DNA of 30,995 bases from a virus. The notes below the pieces were generated by a model. That model was not told the origin of the DNA and did no database searches. It was given only the letters and a program-made list of their open reading frames with translations. Both the position numbers and the translations under genes were made by a program. Position 1 is the stretch's first letter. Each line of letters starts with the position of its first letter. Below, in pieces: positions 6,267 through 13,194 of the stretch. Location of the stretch: the IMG/VR virus record IMGVR_UViG_3300049911_000029, positions 1 to 30,995 of that record. The stretch is one strand, 5' to 3'.

Positions 6267-8097
6267 AGACGCGAACGCATTGTTGCAATCCATGAAGGCG
6301 TCGAACGTGGGGAGGGAATCCCAAGCCGAACAGGTGCGGGCGCGGCTGGCGTTGGCGCAACCCTTGATCCTGACGCTGGCCAGGGAGGCGGCGGGCTTGC
6401 AAGGAGTGGATCAGGATGAGGCGATGAAAGGGGTGCTGAGCCTGGCCAGGACGATGAGCGAGGCGGATTACGGTTATTACGAGAAACGGTTGTCCAAGGC
6501 GCTGGGGATGGGAATCACCAGCATGCGAGGCATGGCGCGGCCAAAAAGCAAGAAAAAGACAGAGCGGGGCGATGGTGAACCACAACGGGTGGCCGGGGGT
6601 TGGATCGGCGGAACCCTGCTCGAGCTGGTGTTCGACCCGGTGAAGATACAGACCTGGTTTGCCGTGCGCTACCCGGATGGGAGAGTGGAGCCATACGTCG
6701 AGAGGGTCGAGATCAACGGGACGGTCTACATGCCGACGTGGCCGAACTCGATCATGACCAAGCACGGGGTGCGATTCCCGAGCCAGATCTATGACCGGCC
6801 GCTGCCTGAAAAGGAACTCCTGGCCATCACGCGGGCGCACGTGATGAAATTTTTCGACTTCGGGAGCGACGATTTTTTCAAGGAACTGGCGCCGCATTTC
6901 GTTCCTTACACTTATTTTGCGGATGCATTCATGGAGGCGAGTTACCTGCGGGCGTTGGGGGATTACGGGACGGGCAAGACGCGCTTCCTGAAAGCGATCG
7001 GGCTGCTTTGCTACCGGCCGGTATATGTGACCGGCGGATCGAGCGCGGCTTCGATCTATCATTACCTGGATGTATATCGGGGGACGCTGATCCTAAACGA
7101 GGCCGACTTCGGGGAGTCGGACGAGGCAAGCATCATATCCAAGATCCTGAACGGGGGAACCGAACGGGATGAAGGGATCTCGAAAATGAGGAAGGATCCG
7201 AATGGCAATATGGAAATCGAGATGTATAACGTGTTCGGGCCGAAGGTGATCGCCACCCGGAAGGCTTTCGATGACCGAGCAATCGAGAGCCGCTGCATGA
7301 CGATGGAGATGGTGCCGATTGCGGTGGACCCGCGCATCCCACGCCATCTGCCGACGAATTACGAGGTGACTACACGCGAGATCCGCAACCTATGGACCAC
7401 CTACCGGCTCTATCACGCCCAGGAACTGATCGCCATTGATGAAAAACAGACGGATTACAGCCTGGAGCCGAGACTGAGCCAGGTGACGGGGCCGTTGATG
7501 GGCATCATCACGGACGAACAGGTACGGGAGGAGATCAAGGCGTTCATGCGGGAATATAACGAGCGTACGAAGTCGGAACGCTACCAGACCCAGACGGCCA
7601 GGGTATTGGAGGGGATCATGCGGGCATGGGCCTGGGGGGCAGCCAGCTCGCATCCGGGAGATGAGAGTCGGATCTACCTGAAGGACGTGGCGGCGGCCAC
7701 GAATGCGATCACGGACGAAATGAACCTGAAGATGGGGGATACGAGCGAGGAGGAAGGCGGCGAGGAGGGCGCCAGTGAGGGGAAATGGCGCAGGAAGAAA
7801 TCGGGCGGGAAGATGACGAGCCGGGGCATCTCCAAGACGATGACGAAGTACTTGCAACTGCGCACCTGGCGGGCGACCAGTGGCGTGCCGGACTATAAAG
7901 GGACGATGTATATCGATATGGAGCGGGACCAGGGGCGGATCGAGGCATTATGCAAGCGGTGGGGGGTGGAATGGCTGGAATACGGCTGCCAGGCCGCCAA
8001 ACGCCCGAATGCGGGGCTGCCGATGGGTGATCCATATAAAAAAGATCGGGAAGAATGGCATCAAACCGGTATAGAAGGCGAAAAAGGAGAGGCATGA
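6259..8097 (+). CDS. P-loop replication ATPase / helicase-like protein
   Basis: A 612-aa protein. A P-loop 'GDYGTGKTRFLKA' (Lys240, Thr241) is followed by 'GTLILNEADF' as Walker B (Glu281, Asp283) and a candidate arginine finger in 'AIESRC'. This suits a AAA+ or superfamily-3-like helicase acting with the primase. Residues about 490-525 form an acidic then basic low-complexity linker (EEEGGEEG...). The C-terminus (about 525-612) may be a winged-helix DNA-binding region. I choose ATG 6259, which overlaps the primase stop and follows GGAGG, over ATG 6220 inside the primase gene. Initiator, helicase or primase-coupled ATPase are all possible. An iteron-like region follows directly. Confidence 0.75.
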   Translation: MSKDANALLQSMKASNVGRESQAEQVRARLALAQPLILTLAREAAGLQGVDQDEAMKGVLSLARTMSEADYGYYEKRLSKALGMGITSMRGMARPKSKKKTERGDGEPQRVAGGWIGGTLLELVFDPVKIQTWFAVRYPDGRVEPYVERVEINGTVYMPTWPNSIMTKHGVRFPSQIYDRPLPEKELLAITRAHVMKFFDFGSDDFFKELAPHFVPYTYFADAFMEASYLRALGDYGTGKTRFLKAIGLLCYRPVYVTGGSSAASIYHYLDVYRGTLILNEADFGESDEASIISKILNGGTERDEGISKMRKDPNGNMEIEMYNVFGPKVIATRKAFDDRAIESRCMTMEMVPIAVDPRIPRHLPTNYEVTTREIRNLWTTYRLYHAQELIAIDEKQTDYSLEPRLSQVTGPLMGIITDEQVREEIKAFMREYNERTKSERYQTQTARVLEGIMRAWAWGAASSHPGDESRIYLKDVAAATNAITDEMNLKMGDTSEEEGGEEGASEGKWRRKKSGGKMTSRGISKTMTKYLQLRTWRATSGVPDYKGTMYIDMERDQGRIEALCKRWGVEWLEYGCQAAKRPNAGLPMGDPYKKDREEWHQTGIEGEKGEA

Positions 8098-8369
8098 ACC
8101 CTAATGGTGAAGGAGTGAGGATAAAAGCCCTCCAAACTACTGAAAAAAATTATTTTTTTCCCCCCGTAGGGGGTGATTTATCTTCACTCCCTCACTCGGA
8201 CAAGGATTGTCCGATTTATCGGGTTCAAAAAATGGCATTTTCGAGCTCTTTTTGGCTCAAAAAAGGGCAAAAAAGGCTCCAAAACAGGAAAAGTGAAGAT
8301 AGTGAATGTACCTATCCTGTAAATATGTTGTTGTTAGCAAAAATTATTTCAACTATGCGAAGAAAGTGA
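8094..8369 (+). CDS. Doubtful small ORF across the iteron region
   Basis: A 91-codon frame begins with an ATGA overlap of the ATPase stop and has AGGAG eight bases upstream, which favours translation. The protein is basic and low in complexity (for example 'WLKKGQKRLQNRKSED'), and the DNA is dominated by palindromes and TTCACT repeats, which argues that sequence is selected for DNA structure rather than protein. It could be a short coupled peptide that simply runs through the origin. Confidence 0.3.
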   Translation: MNPNGEGVRIKALQTTEKNYFFPPVGGDLSSLPHSDKDCPIYRVQKMAFSSSFWLKKGQKRLQNRKSEDSECTYPVNMLLLAKIISTMRRK

Positions 8370-8415
8370 ACGTTGCGCTGGTGTCAATCTTCACTCATCT
8401 TCACCAACGTTCACT
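8142..8415. other. Candidate replication origin (iterons and palindromes)
   Basis: Directly after the primase and ATPase genes there are three short perfect palindromes in a row: GAAAAAAA/TTTTTTTC (8142-8160), CCCCC/GGGGG (8161-8173) and TCGGACAA/TTGTCCGA with a 3-base loop (8196-8214). Six exact copies of TTCACT or its complement AGTGAA follow at 8183, 8292, 8301, 8365, 8390 and 8410, and a near copy (TTCACC) at 8400. The last copies sit in an 11-bp perfect inverted repeat, AGTGAACGTTG (8365-8375) and CAACGTTCACT (8405-8415). The segment is much richer in A+T than its neighbours. Iterons plus an A+T-rich block beside replication genes suggest an origin; an operator cluster is the alternative. 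Confidence 0.5.
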
Positions 8416-8562
8416 AGACAAATAATATCCGAATTAGAGAGAATGAAGGCAGAAATGAATATGGGAACAACTACTCCTACTAATGTACTTAATTTTTGGA
8501 GTCGGAACAACCCCAATCATGCCAATGTCACGGGATTGTGACGGGCCTAGGAGCTTCGCAAA

Positions 8563-8961
8563 GTGCAAACTCGACCTACACGTCGTCTGGCTCGAAAACT
8601 TGCCCCGGTGGCTCGCAGGACGTCTTTTCGCATGGCAGCCCGCGAGTTCAAGATTTTCACTCCCAGTGGGAAGCTGGCTGGCAACTTGGTCAAAGCGATC
8701 ATTGACGGATATGAGCCGAAACGGCATCAGACTCGCCTGCGCTGCGGTCTGCCCGAAGAATTGCCTTATTGTCCAACCTGCCGCAGGCGGGTGGTCCACA
8801 AGCATGATCACCCGGCCGACGAGATCCCGGACGAGCCTATCCGGCGTGTGCTCACCGGCGCCTGGCGCACCCCAGATGGACGATGGGTATCCCCCGAAGA
8901 AAAATTTGGCCAACACCGGCTCCAGGCGACAAGGACCAGAGTTGGAAAAACTAGAAGATAA
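8563..8961 (+). CDS. Small zinc-motif protein of unknown function
   Basis: A 132-aa basic protein. Residues 28-50 (EFKIFTPSGKLAGNLVKAIIDGY) look like a compact folded domain, followed by 'YCPTC' (Cys70, Cys73) and a possible third ligand at Cys61 or a His in 'HKHDH', so a small zinc site is likely. The C-terminus is basic. I chose GTG 8563 because TAGGAG lies nine bases upstream; ATG 8634 has no binding site and would remove the very basic leader. Overlapping frames at 8483 and 8496 look like shadows. It opens a cluster of accessory genes; the 193-bp gap before it holds no firm gene. Confidence 0.6.
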   Translation: MQTRPTRRLARKLAPVARRTSFRMAAREFKIFTPSGKLAGNLVKAIIDGYEPKRHQTRLRCGLPEELPYCPTCRRRVVHKHDHPADEIPDEPIRRVLTGAWRTPDGRWVSPEEKFGQHRLQATRTRVGKTRR

Positions 8962-9035
8962 TCCTAAAAACTCCGGCCCTTGCGCCTGATCCAAACCGTT
9001 CGGCGGCTACCTTACTACCGAGAAAGAAGGAAAAA

Positions 9036-9323
9036 ATGTCTGATGCTCTAGAAATGGCTCATTGTGTTGAAATCAATCTAGAAAACATGGTCACTATTAT
9101 GCCTACTCTCAAAATTCATCCATTGCTTCCAATAGTGAAGTTGCAAATCAGAGAGTGCATCGAAGCCCTAGAAGCCGCCGAACTCCCGCTGCAGCCGACC
9201 GAAGCGGGCGGGTACGCTTCCAATTTGCGTTGCAGAAATGATATCTTGTGCCCCTTTCATAATCGGTGGCATCCACCATCCCCCCGCCATGGAACGCCAG
9301 AGTCTGATGATGATTGGGATTGA
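9036..9323 (+). CDS. Hypothetical protein (95 aa)
   Basis: A 95-aa protein starting MSDALEMAHCVEINLENM, with AAGGA at good spacing before the ATG. The middle (LPIVKLQIRECIEALEAAELPL) is helical, and the C-terminal third contains 'LRCRNDILCPFHNRW', a Cys/Cys/His group that could bind a metal, ending in an acidic tail (ESDDDWD). No family is recognised. It stands 25 bases before the Gp37/Gp68-type gene and shares its direction. Confidence 0.55.
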   Translation: MSDALEMAHCVEINLENMVTIMPTLKIHPLLPIVKLQIRECIEALEAAELPLQPTEAGGYASNLRCRNDILCPFHNRWHPPSPRHGTPESDDDWD

Positions 9324-9348
9324 TCATGGAGATGAGATGGAGGTATGA

Positions 9349-10197
9349 ATGAGCAACGGTAATTGGTGGAATTATTCGTGGAATGTAGTGCCAGGGTGCA
9401 CCAAGGTGAGGCCAGAATGTATCAACTGTTGGGCGCTGGCGATGGCGAGGCGGCTGCAAGGGATGGGGAAAAGGGGTTATGAGGGATTGGTGGATGAACA
9501 AGGGAGATGGATGGGACAGGTGAATTTGCTGGAATGGCGGATGGAAGATCCGCTGCACTTGAAGCAATCACGCAGGATTGCGGTCAATTTGATGGGAGAT
9601 TTGTTCCACCCGGAGGTGCCGACTTGGTTTATCCAGAAGACCTTCAATATGATGGTTGAGGCGAATTGGCATACGTTCTTTGTTTTGACGAAACGTCCGG
9701 AGAGGATGTTGGAAATTCTTCCCGGCGTAAGCAGTCTTGTACCCCCATGGAATGTATGGTTGGGGACGACGGCCGGGACGCAGCAAAGTGCCAATGATCG
9801 CCGGATCTCGATGATGCAGATCCATTTGTTGGGATGGAAGACCTGGGTGAGCTGCGAGCCACAATTGGAAATGATTGACTGGCATGGATGGTCGTTCTTG
9901 AAGTGGATGGTGGTGGGTGGAGAAAGCGGCCCGAGGGCGCGGCCCATGTCCCCGGCATGGGCGCGGGCGGACCGGGATTGGTGCCAGGATCAAGGGGTGA
10001 AGTTCTGGTTCAAGCAATGGGGAGAGTGGGGCCCGGCCCCCCTGTCGCCTTCGGCGATATCCCCCCATCTGCAAAGTGCGCAGATAGGGGGATTGGAAAA
10101 TTATTCGATGACGATGGTTGGTGAGGAGATGATGTTCCGGTTTGGGAGGAAGCAGACTGGTCGGCTGCTGGATGACCAGGAATGGAGCGAAGAATGA
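9349..10197 (+). CDS. Phage Gp37/Gp68 family protein (DUF5131)
   Basis: A 282-aa protein with the family's N-terminal three-cysteine pattern 'GCTKVRPECINCWA' (Cys17, Cys24, Cys27). Other family blocks are 'FFVLTKRPERM', 'WLGTTAGTQ', 'SCEPQLEMIDW', 'VVGGESGPRARPM' and 'FWFKQWGEWGP'. The family is common in phages; its cysteines suggest a metal or iron-sulfur centre, but its reaction is not established to my knowledge. GGAGG precedes the start. Near the C-terminus (residues 230-248) a palindromic element is inserted in frame and encodes 'APLSPSAISPHLQSAQIGG', just after the conserved block; the normal ending 'GRLLDDQEWSE' follows. The stop overlaps the next start. Confidence 0.88.
   Translation: MSNGNWWNYSWNVVPGCTKVRPECINCWALAMARRLQGMGKRGYEGLVDEQGRWMGQVNLLEWRMEDPLHLKQSRRIAVNLMGDLFHPEVPTWFIQKTFNMMVEANWHTFFVLTKRPERMLEILPGVSSLVPPWNVWLGTTAGTQQSANDRRISMMQIHLLGWKTWVSCEPQLEMIDWHGWSFLKWMVVGGESGPRARPMSPAWARADRDWCQDQGVKFWFKQWGEWGPAPLSPSAISPHLQSAQIGGLENYSMTMVGEEMMFRFGRKQTGRLLDDQEWSEE
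10037..10092 (+). repeat. Double-hairpin palindromic element, copy A1 (in frame)
   Basis: CCCCCC run, hairpin TCGCC-ttc-GGCGA, then CCCCCCATCTGC paired with GCAGATAGGGGG. It lies inside the Gp37/Gp68-type gene with codon phase CC|CCC|CTG, the same as copies A2-A5. It encodes PLSPSAISP...QIGG. Confidence 0.9.
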
Positions 10198-10646
10198 ATG
10201 ATGATGAGATCGTCTTACGCAGCAGCATCAGCATGAGCGGGATGCGGAATCTGCACATCGTGAGGGTGGGGGCGGAGGTGGACCAGGGCTATTGGCTGGA
10301 GCAGGTCCCGGGCCAATGCAGGGGATTGGAGCAGAAATTTTCCTGGCGCGAGGGCGAGATAACGGTGCGGCATCATCTGATGATTTGGTGGCCCTGCCGA
10401 TATGAACTGGTCAAGGGGGCGGAACGAGGCGTGATGGTGGTCACGCGACTGATCAATGGGGATCGGGTGGGGGAGGTGGTGATCAATGCGGCCATGACGT
10501 TATGGGCGGGCGTGGACCGTTGGCCTGCCCAGGCGGTGATGCGGGAGTGGCCGGCAAATATGCCGGAAAGCCTGGAATTGGGTGGAAGCGAGATCCGATT
10601 GGTGGCGGCGGGTTGGGCATTGAATCGGTGTGTGATTGTCCTATGA
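10194..10646 (+). CDS. Hypothetical protein (150 aa)
   Basis: A 150-aa protein starting MNDDEIVLRSSISMSGMRN, with alternating hydrophobic positions that suggest a beta-rich fold. The ATG overlaps the stop of the Gp37/Gp68 gene, and GGAG lies seven bases ahead, so the two are coupled. Tryptophans are frequent (for example 'LMIWWPCRYE'). No family is recognised. Codon use matches its neighbours. Being coupled to the DUF5131 gene, it may be a partner of that protein. Confidence 0.6.
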   Translation: MNDDEIVLRSSISMSGMRNLHIVRVGAEVDQGYWLEQVPGQCRGLEQKFSWREGEITVRHHLMIWWPCRYELVKGAERGVMVVTRLINGDRVGEVVINAAMTLWAGVDRWPAQAVMREWPANMPESLELGGSEIRLVAAGWALNRCVIVL

Positions 10647-10659
10647 AAAGGAGTTCGAT

Positions 10660-10956
10660 ATGACACAAACGACGAGTTGGAGTTGTCCGGGATGCGGATG
10701 GGCCATCGGGCAGGTGAGGGATGGGGATTTGCACCTTTATAGCCAGGCAGTAGCCGGAAGCGGACAAGGCGAAACGCCGCTGGTGCTGGCGGTAATGCGA
10801 ATGATCCACCGCACGCCGGTGCGATGTACGCACTGTGGGCATGTGGAGGTATGGGATGCAAACCTACGAGTGCTGGTGGGAGTGCTGGAACGGAGCCTGG
10901 GCAGGCCATTGAGCGATGACGAACGTCGGCGGCTGGCAGGAGAGATCATGGATTGA
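10660..10956 (+). CDS. Zinc-ribbon protein, possible late regulator
   Basis: A 98-aa protein with two CxxC pairs, 'SCPGCGW' (Cys9, Cys12) and 'RCTHCGH' (Cys56, Cys59), the layout of a zinc ribbon, and a helical C-terminus (LVGVLERSLGRPLSDDERRRL). AAGGAG lies six bases before ATG 10660; an in-frame TTG at 10636 is less likely. It is the last gene before a strong promoter and terminator. In lambdoid phages the antiterminator gene sits at the corresponding place and some of those proteins bind zinc, so a role in late control is possible. That is only positional inference. Confidence 0.65.
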   Translation: MTQTTSWSCPGCGWAIGQVRDGDLHLYSQAVAGSGQGETPLVLAVMRMIHRTPVRCTHCGHVEVWDANLRVLVGVLERSLGRPLSDDERRRLAGEIMD

Positions 10957-10981
10957 GATGATGAGGTAAGCAATTATTCGT

Positions 10982-11010
10982 TTGACAATAAGAGATAATT
11001 GGTGTAATAT
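10982..11010 (+). promoter_or_regulatory. Sigma-70-type promoter
   Basis: TTGACA (10982-10987) and TAATAT (11005-11010) are separated by exactly 17 bases in an A+T-rich stretch. This is the best promoter-like match I found in the window. It stands at the start of a 309-bp gap ahead of the lysis, packaging and structural genes, so it probably drives the late operon or a short leader RNA starting near 11017. Confidence 0.75.
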
Positions 11011-11016
11011 ATGTAT

Positions 11017-11174
11017 GCATCATCCGTCGTGATGATGCCCCAACCCCCCGTCTTGGGCCTGGTCTTACCGGGCCGGGCCCTATGGGGAGGGACAATCTGG
11101 GCCTTGAAGTGAGGGCCAAACATGACGAAGCTGACACGCCCGTCACCCTATGGTGACGGGCGTTTTTGTTTTTT
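11017..11174 (+). ncRNA. Candidate structured leader or small RNA
   Basis: Between the promoter and the intrinsic terminator lie about 155 bases with several stems: GCATCATC/GATGATGC around a 6-base loop (11017-11038), GGCCTGG/CCGGGCC around TCTTA with one G-U pair (about 11057-11075), and the terminator stem itself. No start codon with a binding site gives a protein. It could be a small RNA or the leader of an antiterminated late operon, as in lambda. The 5' end is estimated from the -10 box. Confidence 0.5.
11137..11174 (+). terminator. Intrinsic terminator
   Basis: A perfect 11-bp stem, CGCCCGTCACC (11137-11147) and GGTGACGGGCG (11152-11162), has a 4-base loop CTAT and is followed by TTTTTGTTTTTT. 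It is a textbook Rho-independent terminator on the + strand, placed only about 130 bases after the promoter. Confidence 0.93.
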
Positions 11175-11176
11175 AG

Positions 11177-11241
11177 CCCCCCTGGGCCCCCTTGCCGCTG
11201 AAGCGGCATCCCCCCAAATCGAAATGCACGATTTAGGGGGA
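11177..11241 (+). repeat. Double-hairpin palindromic element, copy A6 (intergenic)
   Basis: CCCCCC run, hairpin GCCGC-tgaa-GCGGC, then CCCCCCAAATCG paired with CGATTTAGGGGG around a loop ending GCA. It begins two bases after the terminator's T-run. Its purine-rich right flank leads into the AAAGGAG binding site of the holin-like gene. It is the only clear non-coding copy of this family. Confidence 0.85.
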
Positions 11242-11265
11242 GAAAAACGAAAAGGAGAAAATATC

Positions 11266-11556
11266 ATGAACGGAATTACGACAAGCGAATTATTTGCATG
11301 GCTGATCGGATCAGGAGGCCTCATCCTGGTGATGTCCTGGCTGGTCGAACACTGGGCCTGGTATCAGGCGCAATCTTCCACCTGGAAGAAAATGCTGTTC
11401 ATTGCCGGTGTGGTCATCCTGGGATCGGCGGTTCATGCCTTGCAACTCTACGTTCCGGCGACCGCGTGGGCAGCGATCGATCCATGGTTCATCTATGTCT
11501 CTGGACTGGTCGTGCTGGGCGCCGGGGCGATGGGCTTGCACGCAATGACGAAATAA
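11266..11556 (+). CDS. Holin-like membrane protein
   Basis: A 96-aa protein with three likely transmembrane helices: about residues 9-27 (LFAWLIGSGGLILVMSWLV), 42-62 (MLFIAGVVILGSAVHALQL) and 73-92 (WFIYVSGLVVLGAGAMGLHA). Size and layout fit a class I holin, which forms lesions in the inner membrane to release the endolysin. ATG 11266 follows AAAGGAG; the frame is open upstream through the terminator and repeat, but that is unlikely to be translated. It is the first gene after the promoter-terminator block, with the endolysin three genes downstream. Confidence 0.65.
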   Translation: MNGITTSELFAWLIGSGGLILVMSWLVEHWAWYQAQSSTWKKMLFIAGVVILGSAVHALQLYVPATAWAAIDPWFIYVSGLVVLGAGAMGLHAMTK

Positions 11557-11571
11557 TAAACGAGACGAACT

Positions 11572-11814
11572 ATGCCAGGAGTTAGTAATATCCAAGTGCT
11601 GAAAGAGGTCCAGGCATTGCGCCAGGACGTCGTGGCACTATCGAAAATATTAATTGGAAGTGCAGATAAGCCAGATGAACCTGGAATGGTTGAACGTATA
11701 AGATTATTGGAAATGAACCAGCGGCTGGTCAAATGGGTTATGGGGATTGTTGTCGTGGTTGTGATCGGCGACGTAGTGACACGAGCGATTAATCTATATA
11801 AGGGCATGCCATGA
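11572..11814 (+). CDS. Coiled-coil plus C-terminal TM protein (XhlA-like)
   Basis: An 80-aa protein: residues 6-53 are helical and heptad-like (VLKEVQALRQDVVALSKILI, then RIRLLEMNQRLVKWV), followed by one transmembrane helix (about 56-70, VMGIVVVVVIGDVV). This is the layout of XhlA-type lysis proteins or holin partners. The binding site is weak. The stop overlaps the next ATG (ATGA at 11811-11814). Its place between the holin-like gene and the endolysin supports a lysis role; sequence identity to a named family is not established. Confidence 0.55.
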   Translation: MPGVSNIQVLKEVQALRQDVVALSKILIGSADKPDEPGMVERIRLLEMNQRLVKWVMGIVVVVVIGDVVTRAINLYKGMP

Positions 11815-12128
11815 AAACAATCTTCCTTGATGAAGACGTTGATGAAGAGCGACCTTGTAAAGGATGCGGAGGTCTTTTACCGATCAGCGAACCCGGAGGA
11901 AAACGTGAATTATGTGATGAATGTCGAAAGGAAAATCGGAGGAATAATGTCAGAGAATGTGAAAAACGACGGAGACGACGGAAACAATTCTCTAAAAATC
12001 ATCCCCCTAAAAATCTTTTGCTCCATCTCGGAATGGATTACGTGACGATGAAGTTGGCCGGGCAGATTTACATCCCTCATAGAGGAAAGCAGATCCGAAT
12101 TGAAAAGGGACACTATGATCAACGGTAA
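11811..12128 (+). CDS. Zinc-finger protein of unknown function
   Basis: A 105-aa protein with two CxxC pairs, 'CKGC' (16, 19) and 'CDEC' (35, 38), forming a small treble-clef or ribbon-like site, then a very basic stretch (ECEKRRRRRKQFSKNH). The 5' part is A+T-richer than its neighbours. Similar short 'CxGC...LCxxC' modules occur in HNH endonucleases and in DNA- or RNA-binding proteins, but no HNH catalytic motif is present. It overlaps both the preceding and following genes, so it is co-translated within the lysis cluster. Confidence 0.6.
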   Translation: MKTIFLDEDVDEERPCKGCGGLLPISEPGGKRELCDECRKENRRNNVRECEKRRRRRKQFSKNHPPKNLLLHLGMDYVTMKLAGQIYIPHRGKQIRIEKGHYDQR

Positions 12129-13194
12129 GGGCATCTATATCTGGCGCGGCGGATTTTGCGGGCCACTGGCGGGCGGGAAGAACCCGCCGCAAACGGCGGC
12201 GGACGCCTGCGCATTGATGGGATTGACCTGGGTCATGTTGAAGATCGGGGATGCAACCGGCGAACATAGCCGGTCCTATCCGGATATGCAGGCGGCGGTA
12301 GGGGCGTTCCGGTCGGTGGGGATCTCGGTGTGGGCCTGGCACTATATCTACGGCGGGGTGCAGATAGACAAGGCGGGCAATGTTCTGCGCAATGGCGCGA
12401 CCCCGGAAGCGGAGGCGGAGTTTGCCAAACGGCAAGTGCAGACACAGGGAATGGATGGATACGTGATCGACGCCGAGCGGGAATACCAAGTCGCTGATCA
12501 GCACAAGCGGGCGAAGCGATTCATGGGAGCGCTTGAAGGGATCGGGGCGCCGGTGGGGCTGGCGGGATGGCGGTTCCCGAAGCTGCACCCGGAGTATCCA
12601 TGGGCAGAGTTCCTGGCCGGGACGGAACTCCACATGCCACAGGTTTATTGGAATCCACCGTCATTCTGGCGGCCGTCCTACGGCCCAGAGGCGGAAACAC
12701 GGACGAGTGTGCGGGACCTGCTGGCGTTGAAGCAAATCCCGATCCTTCCGACCGGACGGGCCTATATCGGGGATGGATATGCCAATCCGAAACCGGAAGA
12801 GGAGACTACGTTCCTGCGGGTGGCGAAGGAGCTTGGATGCCCAGGGGTGAGTTTCTGGGCGCTGGATTTTCTATATTTACATCCGGGCGGGAAGGAGCGA
12901 ATGGCGGCGATCAGCGATTATGTATGGGGAACCCCCCTATCGCCTGGCGGCGACAGCCCCCCATCTACTCCGCAGATAGGGGGAAATGTGCAATACCGGG
13001 TGACTGCGTTCAACTTGCGGGTGCGGAGCGCGCCGGGAATGGATGCACGCACGATCCGCTGGCTATGGAGTGGCAATAAGGTGACAACGCTACAGGTCTG
13101 GGATTTGGGAGCGATGGGCGTATGGGCGGAGGTGGCAGTTAACGAATGGGCGGCGATCTCCTGGAAGAATAGAACATACATGGTAATAGTGTGA
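12115..13194 (+). CDS. Endolysin: glycosyl-hydrolase domain plus SH3 domain
   Basis: A 359-aa protein. Residues about 1-268 read as a GH25-like TIM barrel: 'GIYIWRGG', 'WVMLKIGDATG', 'VWAWHYIYGG', 'GYVIDAEREYQ' with Asp119 and Glu121 as candidate catalytic acids, and 'GVSFWALDFLY'. Residues about 292-359 are a bacterial SH3-type domain ('NLRVRSAPGMDARTIRWLW'), probably binding cell wall. Between them (residues 273-290) lies palindromic element A2, read in frame as 'TPLSPGGDSPPSTPQIGG', which lengthens the linker. ATG 12115 follows AAGGGA; an upstream in-frame TTG is less likely. There is no signal peptide, so release depends on the holin. Its stop overlaps the terminase GTG. Confidence 0.75.
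   Translation: MINGKGIYIWRGGFCGPLAGGKNPPQTAADACALMGLTWVMLKIGDATGEHSRSYPDMQAAVGAFRSVGISVWAWHYIYGGVQIDKAGNVLRNGATPEAEAEFAKRQVQTQGMDGYVIDAEREYQVADQHKRAKRFMGALEGIGAPVGLAGWRFPKLHPEYPWAEFLAGTELHMPQVYWNPPSFWRPSYGPEAETRTSVRDLLALKQIPILPTGRAYIGDGYANPKPEEETTFLRVAKELGCPGVSFWALDFLYLHPGGKERMAAISDYVWGTPLSPGGDSPPSTPQIGGNVQYRVTAFNLRVRSAPGMDARTIRWLWSGNKVTTLQVWDLGAMGVWAEVAVNEWAAISWKNRTYMVIV
12932..12984 (+). repeat. Double-hairpin palindromic element, copy A2 (in frame)
   Basis: CCCCCC run, hairpin TCGCC-tggc-GGCGA, then CCCCCCATCT paired with AGATAGGGGG. It forms the linker between the catalytic and SH3 domains of the endolysin, in the same codon phase as the other coding copies. Confidence 0.9.

Noticed and set aside
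8443-8541. 32-codon frame starting MKAEMNMGTTTPTN
   Set aside because: Only a weak AGAGA before the ATG and no conserved feature; too little to call.
8483-8989. 168-codon + frame overlapping the small zinc-motif gene
   Set aside because: No binding site and no recognisable pattern, while the frame from GTG 8563 has TAGGAG and a plausible domain.
9190-9300. Possible tRNA-like segment on the minus strand
   Set aside because: A short stretch looked tRNA-like, but no acceptor stem or proper T-arm (GGTTCGA) could be built. No tRNA was found in the window.
11122-11265. N-terminal extension of the holin-like gene
   Set aside because: The frame is open, but it runs through the terminator and a palindrome; the ATG at 11266 has AAAGGAG.
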